Assembly: GCA_937902605.1 (NCBI GenBank)
Contig: CALFNC010000558.1
Coordinates: forward strand, 1-13,552
Reading direction: 5' to 3'
Origin: an uncultured Acidobacteriota bacterium
Lineage (GTDB): Bacteria > Acidobacteriota > Thermoanaerobaculia > UBA5066
Length of the DNA: 13,552 bases
Under the pieces are notes generated by a model, which had not been told where the DNA came from, searched no databases, and saw only the letters and a program-made list of their open reading frames with translations. Below, in pieces: positions 1 to 6,160 of the stretch; the first letter of the stretch is position 1; the number at the start of each line of letters is the position of its first letter. A program made the translations under genes and the position numbers.

Positions 1-2
1 GG

Positions 3-1283
3 CGGGTCTACGGCGGTTCGACCGTCGTGTACACAGGGACCTCGATGCAGCCGCCGGAGCGGGTGATCCGGGCATGGGGCGTTCCCGGGCTCGACCACGG
101 GGATCTGGAAGCCCGGGCGCGCCGCTTCGCGGCTGAAAACAACGTCCACCAGCTTTCAGAGGACCTCCTCAACGAGAACAATCGTCTCTTCGTCGAGGGG
201 TGCCGGAAGGCCGGCTTCCGGGCGGAGCAGTTTCCGATCAACGTGAAGGGTTGCCGCGGATCGAGCCTGTGCAACCTCGGCTGTCCGAACGGCGCCAAGC
301 AGGGGACGCACCAGGTGCAGCTCCCGGCCGCCGAGAAGGCCGGCGTCGAGGTGATCACCCGCGCCCAGGCCCTTCGGGTGGAGGAGCGCGCCGTCGTCGT
401 CCGCGTCTCGGCCCGGCCCGAAGGCGGGAAGGGCCTGCCGCCGGAATGGCCTCCGGGGGATTACCGGATCCGCGCCGGCGCCGTCGTCCTGGCCGGCGGC
501 GCCGTCGGCACGCCGGCCCTTCTCCTCCGGTCGGCTCTGGCAGGCCTCCCCCGCCGGGTAGGCGAGGGGTTCACCTGCCACCCTGCTCACATCCTCGTCG
601 GCGAGCATCCGCGCGAGATCACGAACGACGTCGGGCACCCGAAGAGCTTCTTCCTCGACCGGGCCGTGGAGGAGGGGTTCGTCCTCGAGACGTGCATGTA
701 CTTCCCTTTCACCACGGCCAAGAACCTTGCCGGCTTCGGCGTACCTCACTCGACGTTGATGCGGGCTTTCCGGCGGCTTCAGATGATCCTCGTCCTGGCC
801 TGCGACAAGGCGGTCCCCGGAAACCGCGTGTCGGTCGACCGGAGCGGAAAGCCGGTCGTTCACTACCGATTCACCCCCGAGACGGTGGCCGCCCTCGTTC
901 GAGCCACCCGTGCCTCTGCGAGGATCTTTTTCGGTGCGGGGGCGATCCGCGTCCACGCCCCATCCGCCGATCCGCCCCTCCTCGAAGCCGCCGACGCGGC
1001 GCGGGTCGACCAGCGGATCTCTGAGCGTCACTTCCGGCCCGGGAAGATCTCGGTCTCGGCGGCCCACCTGATGGGCGGCTGCGGAATGGGCCGGGGGCCG
1101 GAGGACTCGGTCACCGACTCCTTCGGCCGGGTCCACGGGCGGCCATGGCTCCGCGTGGCCGATTCGAGCCTCTTCCCGGACTCCCTCGAGATCAACCCGT
1201 ATTTGACGATCATGGCCCTGGCGGACCGGGTCGCGGAAGGAATCCGAGCCGAAACGGGAACGCCCTTCCAGCCTGGTCCGTAG
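3..1283 (+). CDS. GMC-family FAD-dependent oxidoreductase, C-terminal part (5' truncated by window edge)
   Basis: The reading frame is open to the left edge, so the N-terminal Rossmann FAD-binding segment is missing and 426 residues are visible. The first visible residues read RVYGGSTVVYTGTS, which resembles the glycine/serine FAD-contact motif of glucose-methanol-choline oxidoreductases; the GTG at 27 is therefore internal, not the start. A glycine-rich segment near 480-530 (VVLAGGAVGTPALLLRS) matches the second GMC signature. The C-terminal domain has the expected catalytic pair: a histidine in AAHLMGGC (about 1065-1067) and an asparagine in EINPYLTI (about 1194-1196). The family oxidises alcohols, sterols or sugars using FAD; the substrate cannot be told. 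A cysteine motif C-x5-C-x3-C lies at about 252-284, as seen in many bacterial members. The gene ends five bases before the convergent permease stop, leaving no room for a terminator. Confidence 0.9.
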   Translation, partial: RVYGGSTVVYTGTSMQPPERVIRAWGVPGLDHGDLEARARRFAAENNVHQLSEDLLNENNRLFVEGCRKAGFRAEQFPINVKGCRGSSLCNLGCPNGAKQGTHQVQLPAAEKAGVEVITRAQALRVEERAVVVRVSARPEGGKGLPPEWPPGDYRIRAGAVVLAGGAVGTPALLLRSALAGLPRRVGEGFTCHPAHILVGEHPREITNDVGHPKSFFLDRAVEEGFVLETCMYFPFTTAKNLAGFGVPHSTLMRAFRRLQMILVLACDKAVPGNRVSVDRSGKPVVHYRFTPETVAALVRATRASARIFFGAGAIRVHAPSADPPLLEAADAARVDQRISERHFRPGKISVSAAHLMGGCGMGRGPEDSVTDSFGRVHGRPWLRVADSSLFPDSLEINPYLTIMALADRVAEGIRAETGTPFQPGP

Positions 1284-1288
1284 CCGAC

Positions 1289-2272
1289 CTACCTGAACAC
1301 CCCGATCAGGGCCCAGGTTGCCCAGGCCATCGCGGCGGACGCGGGAATCGTGACGATCCACGCGACGATGATGTTGCGGGCCACGCCCCAGCGTACGGCC
1401 GACAGCCCGTGCGTCGCGCCGACGCCCATGATGGCACCCGTGATGGTGTGGGTGGTGGAGACCGGGATCCCGGCCCACGTCGCCCCGAAGATCGTCAGGG
1501 CGCCGGCGAACTCGGCGCTCGAGCCGCCGACCGGTTTCAGGGGCGTGATCCGCATCGACATCGTCCGGACGATCCGCCAGCCGCCGGACAGCGTTCCGAG
1601 GCCGATCGCGGCGTGGCAGATCAGGATGATCCAGAAGGGGATGTGGTCGCCGCGGAGCTGCCCGACGGAAACCAGGAGGGCGAAGATGATCCCCATCGTC
1701 TTCTGCGCATCGTTCCCTCCATGCCCGAGCGAGAACGCGGCCGCCGATACGAGCTGGACCTTCCGGAAGACACGATCGACCTTGTCCGGTCTCCAGCCGC
1801 GGCAGAGCCACGAGACCCCCAGATAGATCCCGAATCCGAGCGCCATCCCGAGAATCGGCGACAAGAAGATGAAGACCGCCGTCTTGGCAAGGCCGGCGAA
1901 GACGAGGCTTCCGACACCGGCCTTTGCCATCGCCGCACCCGCCAGCCCCCCGATCAGGGCGTGGGACGAGGAGGACGGCAGCCCCCATACCCAGGTCAAG
2001 AGATTCCAGATCGTGGCACCGACGAGGGCGGCCAGGATCAGCTGCGGCTCGACGATCTTCGGGTCGACGATGCCCTTCCCGATGGTCCTCGCGACGTGGG
2101 TCCCGAACGCGAAGGCGGCCACGAAATTGAAGAAGGCCGCCCAGACGACCGCGATCTTCGGCGAGAGAACCCGCGTCCCGACGACGGTGGCAATGGAGTT
2201 CGCCGCGTCGTGGAAACCGTTGATGAAGTCGAACGCGAGGGCCAGGAGAATGATGAAGAAGATGAGGGTCAC
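1289..2272 (-). CDS. pit: PiT-family inorganic phosphate permease
   Basis: This 327-residue, very hydrophobic protein belongs to the PiT (PHO4) family of secondary phosphate transporters, which import phosphate, often as a metal-phosphate complex, with protons or sodium across the inner membrane. The duplicated family signatures are present: GFHDAANSIATVVGTR at residues 19-34 and GHGGNDAQKTMG at 183-194, plus the conserved PVSTTHTITGAIMGVG near 270-285. About ten membrane segments can be read by eye. Length is normal for the short bacterial form without a large central loop. The start is a GTG at 2270-2272, chosen because family members begin just before the LAFDFINGFHDAAN segment. It lies 18 bases after the stop of the DUF47 gene, so the two are almost certainly one transcript. 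No good Shine-Dalgarno sequence is seen, which suggests translation depends on the upstream gene. Confidence 0.95.
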   Translation of the reverse strand: MTLIFFIILLALAFDFINGFHDAANSIATVVGTRVLSPKIAVVWAAFFNFVAAFAFGTHVARTIGKGIVDPKIVEPQLILAALVGATIWNLLTWVWGLPSSSSHALIGGLAGAAMAKAGVGSLVFAGLAKTAVFIFLSPILGMALGFGIYLGVSWLCRGWRPDKVDRVFRKVQLVSAAAFSLGHGGNDAQKTMGIIFALLVSVGQLRGDHIPFWIILICHAAIGLGTLSGGWRIVRTMSMRITPLKPVGGSSAEFAGALTIFGATWAGIPVSTTHTITGAIMGVGATHGLSAVRWGVARNIIVAWIVTIPASAAMAWATWALIGVFR

Positions 2273-2290
2273 GGCGCGGCTGACGTTTGG

Positions 2291-2914
2291 CTAGGACGCC
2301 TTCATCACGATCGTCTCGATGACGTTCGCCACGTCTTCACAGCGATCGGTCGCCTCCTCGACGTACTCGTAGATCTCCTTCCACTTCATGATGTGGATCG
2401 GGTCGGTGGAGGTCTCGAAGAGCTTGCCGATCGCGATCCGGTTGACCGTGTCGGCCTCGTTCTCCAGGCGGTTGATCTCGACGCAGGCGTCGAGGATCTG
2501 CTTCGTGTTCTTCAGGTCGCCGAGAAGGGCGATCGCCCGCTGCACCGCCTCCGTCGACTGGACGATCAGGGAAGTGGCCGCCTTGAGCTCGGGAGTCGGG
2601 CCGGCGACCTTGTAGAGCATCAGCCGGGCAGCTGCGGCGTCGATGAAGTCGAGGACGTCGTCGAGGGACGCGACGAGGACGTGGATGTCCTCCCGGTCGA
2701 TGGGGGTGATCCACGTCCGGTTCAGGAGGTCGTAGGTCTGGTGGGCGATCTGGTCCCCCTGGTGCTCGAGCTGCTTGATCCTCGCAACCTTCAACTCGAT
2801 GTCCTGGAAGTCCGCCGCGAGGGCGTCGAGAGCCTTGGCGGCATCCACAATGACCTGCGCACCCTGGTTGAACTGGGGAAGAAAGTTCTCCTCTTTTGGA
2901 AAAAGTCGGAACAA
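2291..2914 (-). CDS. DUF47/PhoU-like protein, probable partner of the phosphate permease
   Basis: This 207-residue protein is all-helical and matches the DUF47 (PhoU-related, TIGR00153-type) family: FRLFPKEENF at the N terminus, a repeated pattern of E/D-x3-D near EHQGDQIAHQTYD (50-62) and NRLENEADTVNRIAI (147-161), and the C-terminal WKEIYEYVEEATDRCEDVANVIE. The paired E-x2-x-D motifs are typical metal-binding positions of PhoU-like folds. DUF47 genes are very often next to PiT permease genes, and the proteins are thought to regulate or support the transporter; the exact mechanism is not settled. It is the first gene of the two-gene unit. The TTG start at 2912-2914 is supported by a strong GGAGGGG just upstream and by family alignment (MFxLFPKE). 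The repeat array 33-74 bases upstream suggests phosphate control. Confidence 0.93.
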   Translation of the reverse strand: MFRLFPKEENFLPQFNQGAQVIVDAAKALDALAADFQDIELKVARIKQLEHQGDQIAHQTYDLLNRTWITPIDREDIHVLVASLDDVLDFIDAAAARLMLYKVAGPTPELKAATSLIVQSTEAVQRAIALLGDLKNTKQILDACVEINRLENEADTVNRIAIGKLFETSTDPIHIMKWKEIYEYVEEATDRCEDVANVIETIVMKAS

Positions 2915-2917
2915 GGT

Positions 2918-2924
2918 CCCCTCC
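2918..2924 (-). promoter_or_regulatory. Ribosome binding site deciding the TTG start of the DUF47 gene
   Basis: On the minus strand the sequence reads GGAGGGGACC directly before TTG. The GGAGG core ends five bases before the start codon, a near-ideal spacing, and this supports the TTG at 2912-2914 as the true start. Confidence 0.75.
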
Positions 2925-2946
2925 GTCGGGTCGGCACGATATCAGA

Positions 2947-2988
2947 CGGTCTTCATACGGTCCTCAGGCGGTCTTCACGTGGCCTTCC
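2947..2988. promoter_or_regulatory. Tandem 11-bp-period direct repeats, candidate Pho box
   Basis: Three nine-base units lie exactly 11 bases apart: CGGTCTTCA (2947-2955), CGGTCCTCA (2958-2966) and CGGTCTTCA (2969-2977). A degenerate fourth unit follows in register (TGGCCTTCC, 2980-2988, six of nine matches), and TCA also recurs 11 bases before the first unit (2942-2944). PhoB/PhoP-type response regulators bind direct repeats with this 11-base period, for example in Escherichia coli and Streptomyces. The array sits 33-74 bases upstream of the DUF47-pit start, where an activator would replace a -35 box, and just upstream of the tRNA promoter on the other strand. The repeats are directly visible; binding by a Pho regulator is inferred, and the unit does not exactly match a known consensus. 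Confidence 0.6.
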
Positions 2989-2995
2989 CGCCATC

Positions 2996-3026
2996 TTGCC
3001 CAGTGCAGCCCTATTTCTGCTATCCT
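2996..3026 (+). promoter_or_regulatory. Candidate sigma-70-type promoter for the tRNA pair
   Basis: TTGCCC (2996-3001) and an extended -10 element TGCTATCCT (3018-3026, hexamer TATCCT at 3021-3026) precede tRNA-His. The spacer is 19 bases, slightly long, but the TG extension can compensate. The predicted start is about 12-14 bases before the tRNA. No other promoter candidate is as good in this gap. Confidence 0.45.
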
Positions 3027-3045
3027 CCGCGATCCGATCGGGCAT

Positions 3046-3122
3046 GGTGAGAGTAGCTCAGTCGGTAGAGCATCGGACTGTGGCTCCGATGGTCGCGGGT
3101 TCGAGCCCCGTCTCTCACCCCA
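3046..3122 (+). tRNA. tRNA-His (anticodon GTG)
   Basis: A full cloverleaf can be drawn. The acceptor stem is GTGAGAG (3047-3053) with CTCTCAC (3112-3118). The extra G at 3046 is the G-1 diagnostic of histidine tRNAs, opposite C73 at 3119, and CCA is encoded at 3120-3122. The D arm is GCTC...GAGC. The anticodon stem TCGGA/TCCGA (3073-3077, 3085-3089) holds the loop CTGTGGC with anticodon GTG at 3080-3082. The T arm is GCGGG-TTCGAGC-CCCGT with one G-T wobble. It is followed after 33 bases by tRNA-Arg with no terminator between, so the two are likely co-transcribed. Confidence 0.97.
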
Positions 3123-3155
3123 TTAACCGATCGGAACGGCTCTTTGGAATCAGAG

Positions 3156-3233
3156 GCGCCCGTAGCTCAGCCCGGATAGAGCGTTAGACTCCGGATCTAA
3201 AGGTCCCGCGTTCGAATCGCGGCGGGCGCACCA
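3156..3233 (+). tRNA. tRNA-Arg (anticodon CCG)
   Basis: The acceptor stem is GCGCCCG (3156-3162) with CGGGCGC (3223-3229), then A73 and an encoded CCA at 3231-3233. The D arm is GCTC...GAGC with a CCCGG loop segment. The anticodon stem is TTAGA/TCTAA (3184-3188, 3196-3200) with loop CTCCGGA and anticodon CCG at 3191-3193, reading CGG arginine codons. The T arm is CCGCG-TTCGAAT-CGCGG. It is the second gene of the tRNA pair and is followed 17 bases later by a terminator hairpin. No integrase gene or repeated 3' end was seen, so it does not look like an occupied attachment site. Confidence 0.97.
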
Positions 3234-3250
3234 CTGAATCCGAGAGACTT

Positions 3251-3274
3251 AGCGCCCCTTTTTCGGGCGCTTTT
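3251..3274 (+). terminator. Rho-independent terminator of the tRNA pair
   Basis: AGCGCCC (3251-3257) pairs with GGGCGCT (3265-3271) around the loop CTTTTTC, and the T run TTTT (3271-3274) follows. It lies 17 bases after tRNA-Arg. The T tract is short, but the position and stem are convincing. Confidence 0.7.
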
Positions 3275-3291
3275 CCATTCCCTTTTTCGGG
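3256..3291. repeat. Short direct repeat CCCTTTTTCGGG, two copies
   Basis: The 12-base sequence CCCTTTTTCGGG occurs exactly at 3256-3267, inside the terminator hairpin, and again at 3280-3291, 24 bases further. It may be a partial duplication of the terminator or chance in a low-complexity spacer. From 3292 to 3359 I see nothing else. Confidence 0.5.
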
Positions 3292-3359
3292 TGGTGTGCC
3301 CTCGGTGTGCGTAGCGGGCGGGATCTCGAGAGGCCAATCGACTGCCCTGGGCCCGAGTG

Positions 3360-3388
3360 AAAAAAAAGAGCCGCCCATCGGGGCGGCT
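3360..3388 (-). terminator. Rho-independent terminator of the mre-mrdA-rodA-rng operon
   Basis: On the minus strand, AGCCGCCC pairs with GGGCGGCT (plus-strand halves 3369-3376 and 3381-3388, loop of four bases), and the hairpin runs into a U tract given by eight A on the plus strand (3360-3367). It is a perfect eight-pair GC-rich stem. It lies 125 bases after the rng stop, and no other minus-strand gene lies between. The gap 3389-3513 holds no recognisable gene or RNA; it is visibly richer in A and T than the neighbours and is presumably the 3' untranslated part of the rng mRNA. Confidence 0.88.
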
Positions 3389-3513
3389 GTTAGGGAGGAG
3401 AGGCTGGAGTGTGCGCCTGCCTCTCTATAAGCAGTACGCGTGCCAATCCCACCGCGCCGAATCGGCTCTTCCGGCCGCCCTCTCATTCCTTCTTGCTTCG
3501 TGGTCGTTAAACC

Positions 3514-5049
3514 CTATGTTTCCAATACTATATCAAAACCTTCGTGATGGAGATGCTCGTCCGCTTGAACTCGAATCGGGATGCCGATCCGTTCCTCTAC
3601 CTCCTCAATGAGACGTTTCTCGTCATTCGCAAGGTAGCGGTGGATCTCCGGGTGGACGCGCACGAGGAGGGCGTGCCCCTCCTCGACCTGGACCTTTCGA
3701 AGGATCTCCCGCCGAATCTCGAAGATGATCGTCGGGACGCTTTTGATCCGACCGACGCCGGAGCAGTAGGGGCAGGGCATCGTCAGGGCCCTCTCGAGAC
3801 TCTGCCTCTGCCGCTTTCGGGTGATCTCGACCAGTCCGAACTCGGAGACGGGGAGCATCCGGTTCTTCGATCGGTCCTTCTTTAGCTCGGTCTCGAGCGC
3901 TTCGACCAGGATGTTCCGGTTTCCCTCCTCCTCCATGTCGATGAAATCGACCACCAACAGGCCGCCAAGGTCCCGGAGTCGGATTTGCCGGACGATCTCC
4001 TGAACCGCCTCGACGTTGGTCTTCATGACCGTCTCCTCGAGACGTTTGCTCCCGACGAACTTCCCGGTGTTGACGTCGATTGCCACCAGGGCCTCGGTCT
4101 GGTTGATGACGATGTACCCGCCCGATTTCAGCCACACCTTCGACTTCAGAGCGTTCTCGATCTCGCTGTCGACCCCGTATTCCTCGAACAGAGGGCGGGA
4201 CTTCACGTAGAGCTTCACCTTGGAAGCCAGAGCCGGCTGGACCTGGTCGAGGAACTCGACGATCCGCTGGTAGTCCTCGTCGTCGTCGACCCAAAGCGTC
4301 GCGAAGTCCGAGCCGAAGATGTCCCGCGCCGCCCGAAGGGTCAGGTCGATGTCGCGGTGGAGGAGCGCTGGCGCGCCGGAGCGCTCGCCCTTCCGTCGGA
4401 TCTGCTCCCAGAGCTTGATGAGGTATCGGCGGTCGGCATTCAAGTCCTCGGCGGACCGCCCTTCACCGGCCGTCCGGACGATGTAGCCGCCGGGCCCCTT
4501 GTGGAACCCCTCGAGGATCTCCTTGAGCCGGACCCTCTCGTCCTCGTTCTCGATGCGCCTGGAGATCCCGATGTGGTCGATCGTCGGCATGTAGACGAGG
4601 GTCCGCCCGGGAAGCGTGACGTGCGTAGTGATCCGGACCCCCTTGTTCGCGATCGTGTCCTTGATCACCTGGACCACCAGCTCCTGCCCTTCCCGCAGGA
4701 GCTCGTCGATCGACGGAAGGGGCCGGGCGGTCTCCGCCTCGCTCCCTCCTTCGGCCGGCGCCAGCGCCGGCGCGACGTCCACCACCTCCGGGCCGCCGCC
4801 GAACCGGTCGAAGTCCTCGACCTCCTCCCCGACGTCCGCCACGTATAGGAAGGCGTCCTTTTCGAGGCCGACGTCGACGAACGCGGACTGCATCCCCGGC
4901 AGCACCCTCGTCACCCTCCCCTTGTAGATGTTGCCGACGACCCCGCGCTGCCGGCGCCGCTCGATCTGGACCTCCGCGACGTGACCGTCCTCGAGGAGGG
5001 CGACGCGGGTCTCGCGGTCGCTGGTGGAGACGAGAAGTTCTTTCTGCAT
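3514..5049 (-). CDS. rng: Ribonuclease E/G family endoribonuclease
   Basis: This 511-residue protein is close in length to RNase G (about 490) and lacks the long RNase E scaffold tail. RNase E/G enzymes cut single-stranded RNA in rRNA and tRNA processing and mRNA decay, preferring 5' monophosphate ends. An S1 RNA-binding domain runs from about 37 to 132 (GVVGNIYKGRVTRVLPGMQSAFVD). The DNase I-like catalytic domain carries the two metal-binding aspartates, D325 in ALVAIDVNTG and D368 in GGLLVVDFIDME. The Zn-link motif CPYCSGVG (C426, C429) joins the dimers. An acidic, Ala/Pro-rich insert at about 76-113 splits the S1 domain; similar inserts are known in the family. The ATG at 5047-5049 follows AGAGGACC and lies seven bases after the rodA stop, so it is the last gene of the operon. 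rng also sits downstream of mreBCD in E. coli. Confidence 0.95.
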   Translation of the reverse strand: MQKELLVSTSDRETRVALLEDGHVAEVQIERRRQRGVVGNIYKGRVTRVLPGMQSAFVDVGLEKDAFLYVADVGEEVEDFDRFGGGPEVVDVAPALAPAEGGSEAETARPLPSIDELLREGQELVVQVIKDTIANKGVRITTHVTLPGRTLVYMPTIDHIGISRRIENEDERVRLKEILEGFHKGPGGYIVRTAGEGRSAEDLNADRRYLIKLWEQIRRKGERSGAPALLHRDIDLTLRAARDIFGSDFATLWVDDDEDYQRIVEFLDQVQPALASKVKLYVKSRPLFEEYGVDSEIENALKSKVWLKSGGYIVINQTEALVAIDVNTGKFVGSKRLEETVMKTNVEAVQEIVRQIRLRDLGGLLVVDFIDMEEEGNRNILVEALETELKKDRSKNRMLPVSEFGLVEITRKRQRQSLERALTMPCPYCSGVGRIKSVPTIIFEIRREILRKVQVEEGHALLVRVHPEIHRYLANDEKRLIEEVEERIGIPIRVQADEHLHHEGFDIVLET

Positions 5050-5056
5050 GGTCCTC

Positions 5057-6157
5057 TCAGACGTTCACGAACCGGCGGTAGGCGACGGACAGGCAGAGGC
5101 CTGCCATCCCCCAACACGCGATCAGCGAAGAGCCCCCGTACGAGACGAACGGGAGCGTGATGCCGGTCGTCGGCAGGACACCGACGTTCATGGCGACGTT
5201 GACCAGGGCTTCGACCGTGATGTTGATGCTCAGGATGAGCGTGAGCATGGCTCCCCCCCGGTCCCGCGCGTCCCGCGCGATCGCAAAGCCCCGAGCCAGG
5301 ACCAGCCCGTAAAGCGCCAGGACCCCGGAGACTCCCAGGAAGCCCCACTCCTCGGCGAGGGCCGCGAAGATGAAGTCGGTGTGGCGGACCGGGAGAAACC
5401 CGAGGCGGCTCTGGGACCCCTTCATCCAGCCCTTGCCGGCGATCCCACCCGACCCGATCGCGATCCGAGCCTGGCGGACCTGGTAGCCGGCGCCCTGCGC
5501 GGCGAGGTTCGGGTCGAGGAACGTCCGAATCCGGTCCTTCTGGTACTCCTTCAGCAGGAACCACGACCCGCCGCCCAGCACCGCCCCCACGACGATCAGC
5601 AGAATCCACCACCGCGCCCGGAGCCCTCCGAAAAAGAGCGCCGTCAGCGCCATGGGGAAGTACGTGAGCGCCCCTCCGAGATCCGGCTGGAGGAGGATCA
5701 GGACGACGGGCGCCCCGACCGCTCCCGCGATCGCCGCGATCGTCTTGCCGGACGCGTACGTCCGGTCGTCGTTCTCCAGGACCCAGGCGAGAAGGAGCGC
5801 CGCCGAGAGCTTCACGAACTCCGAGGGCTGGATTTGGAAGCCCCCCCAAAGCCTGATCCAGGACTTCGCTCCGGCGATCCGGGAGCCGAAGAGCGCCAGG
5901 TAGACGAGGACCATCAGTGAGGCGCCGTACAGCCACGGCGAGTATTGAAGGAGGATCCGGTAGTCGATCGACACGAGGACCGCCGCCGCGGCCAGCCCGA
6001 GGCCCGCGAAGAGGAGCTGGCGACTCGACAGGTCGGCGCGGAAGGTGCCTGACGTGGTCGAGTAGACCATGGCAACTCCGACGGCCGTCAGGACGACGAG
6101 GGCCAGAAGGAATATAAGGTCGATCCGGCGCGGGAGGACGACCGCAAGCCTCGACAC
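5057..6157 (-). CDS. rodA: RodA, SEDS-family peptidoglycan glycosyltransferase of the elongasome
   Basis: This 366-residue inner membrane protein has about ten transmembrane segments and the SEDS signatures: GAKSWIRLWGGFQIQPSEFVKL near 96-117, LLQPDLGGALTYFP near 155-168, and NVGVLPTTGITLPFVSYGGSS at 324-344. RodA polymerises lipid II into glycan strands together with PBP2. D261 in RHTDFIFAALAEEWGFLG lies at the position of the essential aspartate of RodA proteins (Asp262 in E. coli). Length is normal. The GTG start at 6155-6157 is supported by GGAGG (6165-6169) seven bases upstream, inside the end of mrdA. Only three bases separate it from the mrdA stop, the usual pairing of synthase and transpeptidase genes. 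Confidence 0.97.
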   Translation of the reverse strand: MSRLAVVLPRRIDLIFLLALVVLTAVGVAMVYSTTSGTFRADLSSRQLLFAGLGLAAAAVLVSIDYRILLQYSPWLYGASLMVLVYLALFGSRIAGAKSWIRLWGGFQIQPSEFVKLSAALLLAWVLENDDRTYASGKTIAAIAGAVGAPVVLILLQPDLGGALTYFPMALTALFFGGLRARWWILLIVVGAVLGGGSWFLLKEYQKDRIRTFLDPNLAAQGAGYQVRQARIAIGSGGIAGKGWMKGSQSRLGFLPVRHTDFIFAALAEEWGFLGVSGVLALYGLVLARGFAIARDARDRGGAMLTLILSINITVEALVNVAMNVGVLPTTGITLPFVSYGGSSLIACWGMAGLCLSVAYRRFVNV

Positions 6158-6160
6158 CGG

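Noticed and set aside
156..1988. Long minus-strand open frame of about 610 codons across the GMC gene and pit
   Set aside because: It is an out-of-frame shadow of two well-supported genes in GC-rich DNA; its protein is Arg/Gly/Asp-rich with no family motif.
1145..3187. Plus-strand open frame of about 680 codons over pit, DUF47 and the tRNAs
   Set aside because: It is antisense to two clear genes, runs into tRNA-His and tRNA-Arg, and has biased low-complexity composition.
3156..3291. tRNA-Arg as an integration (att) site of a mobile element
   Set aside because: There is no integrase, no repeat of the tRNA 3' end, and the neighbours are ordinary chromosomal genes.
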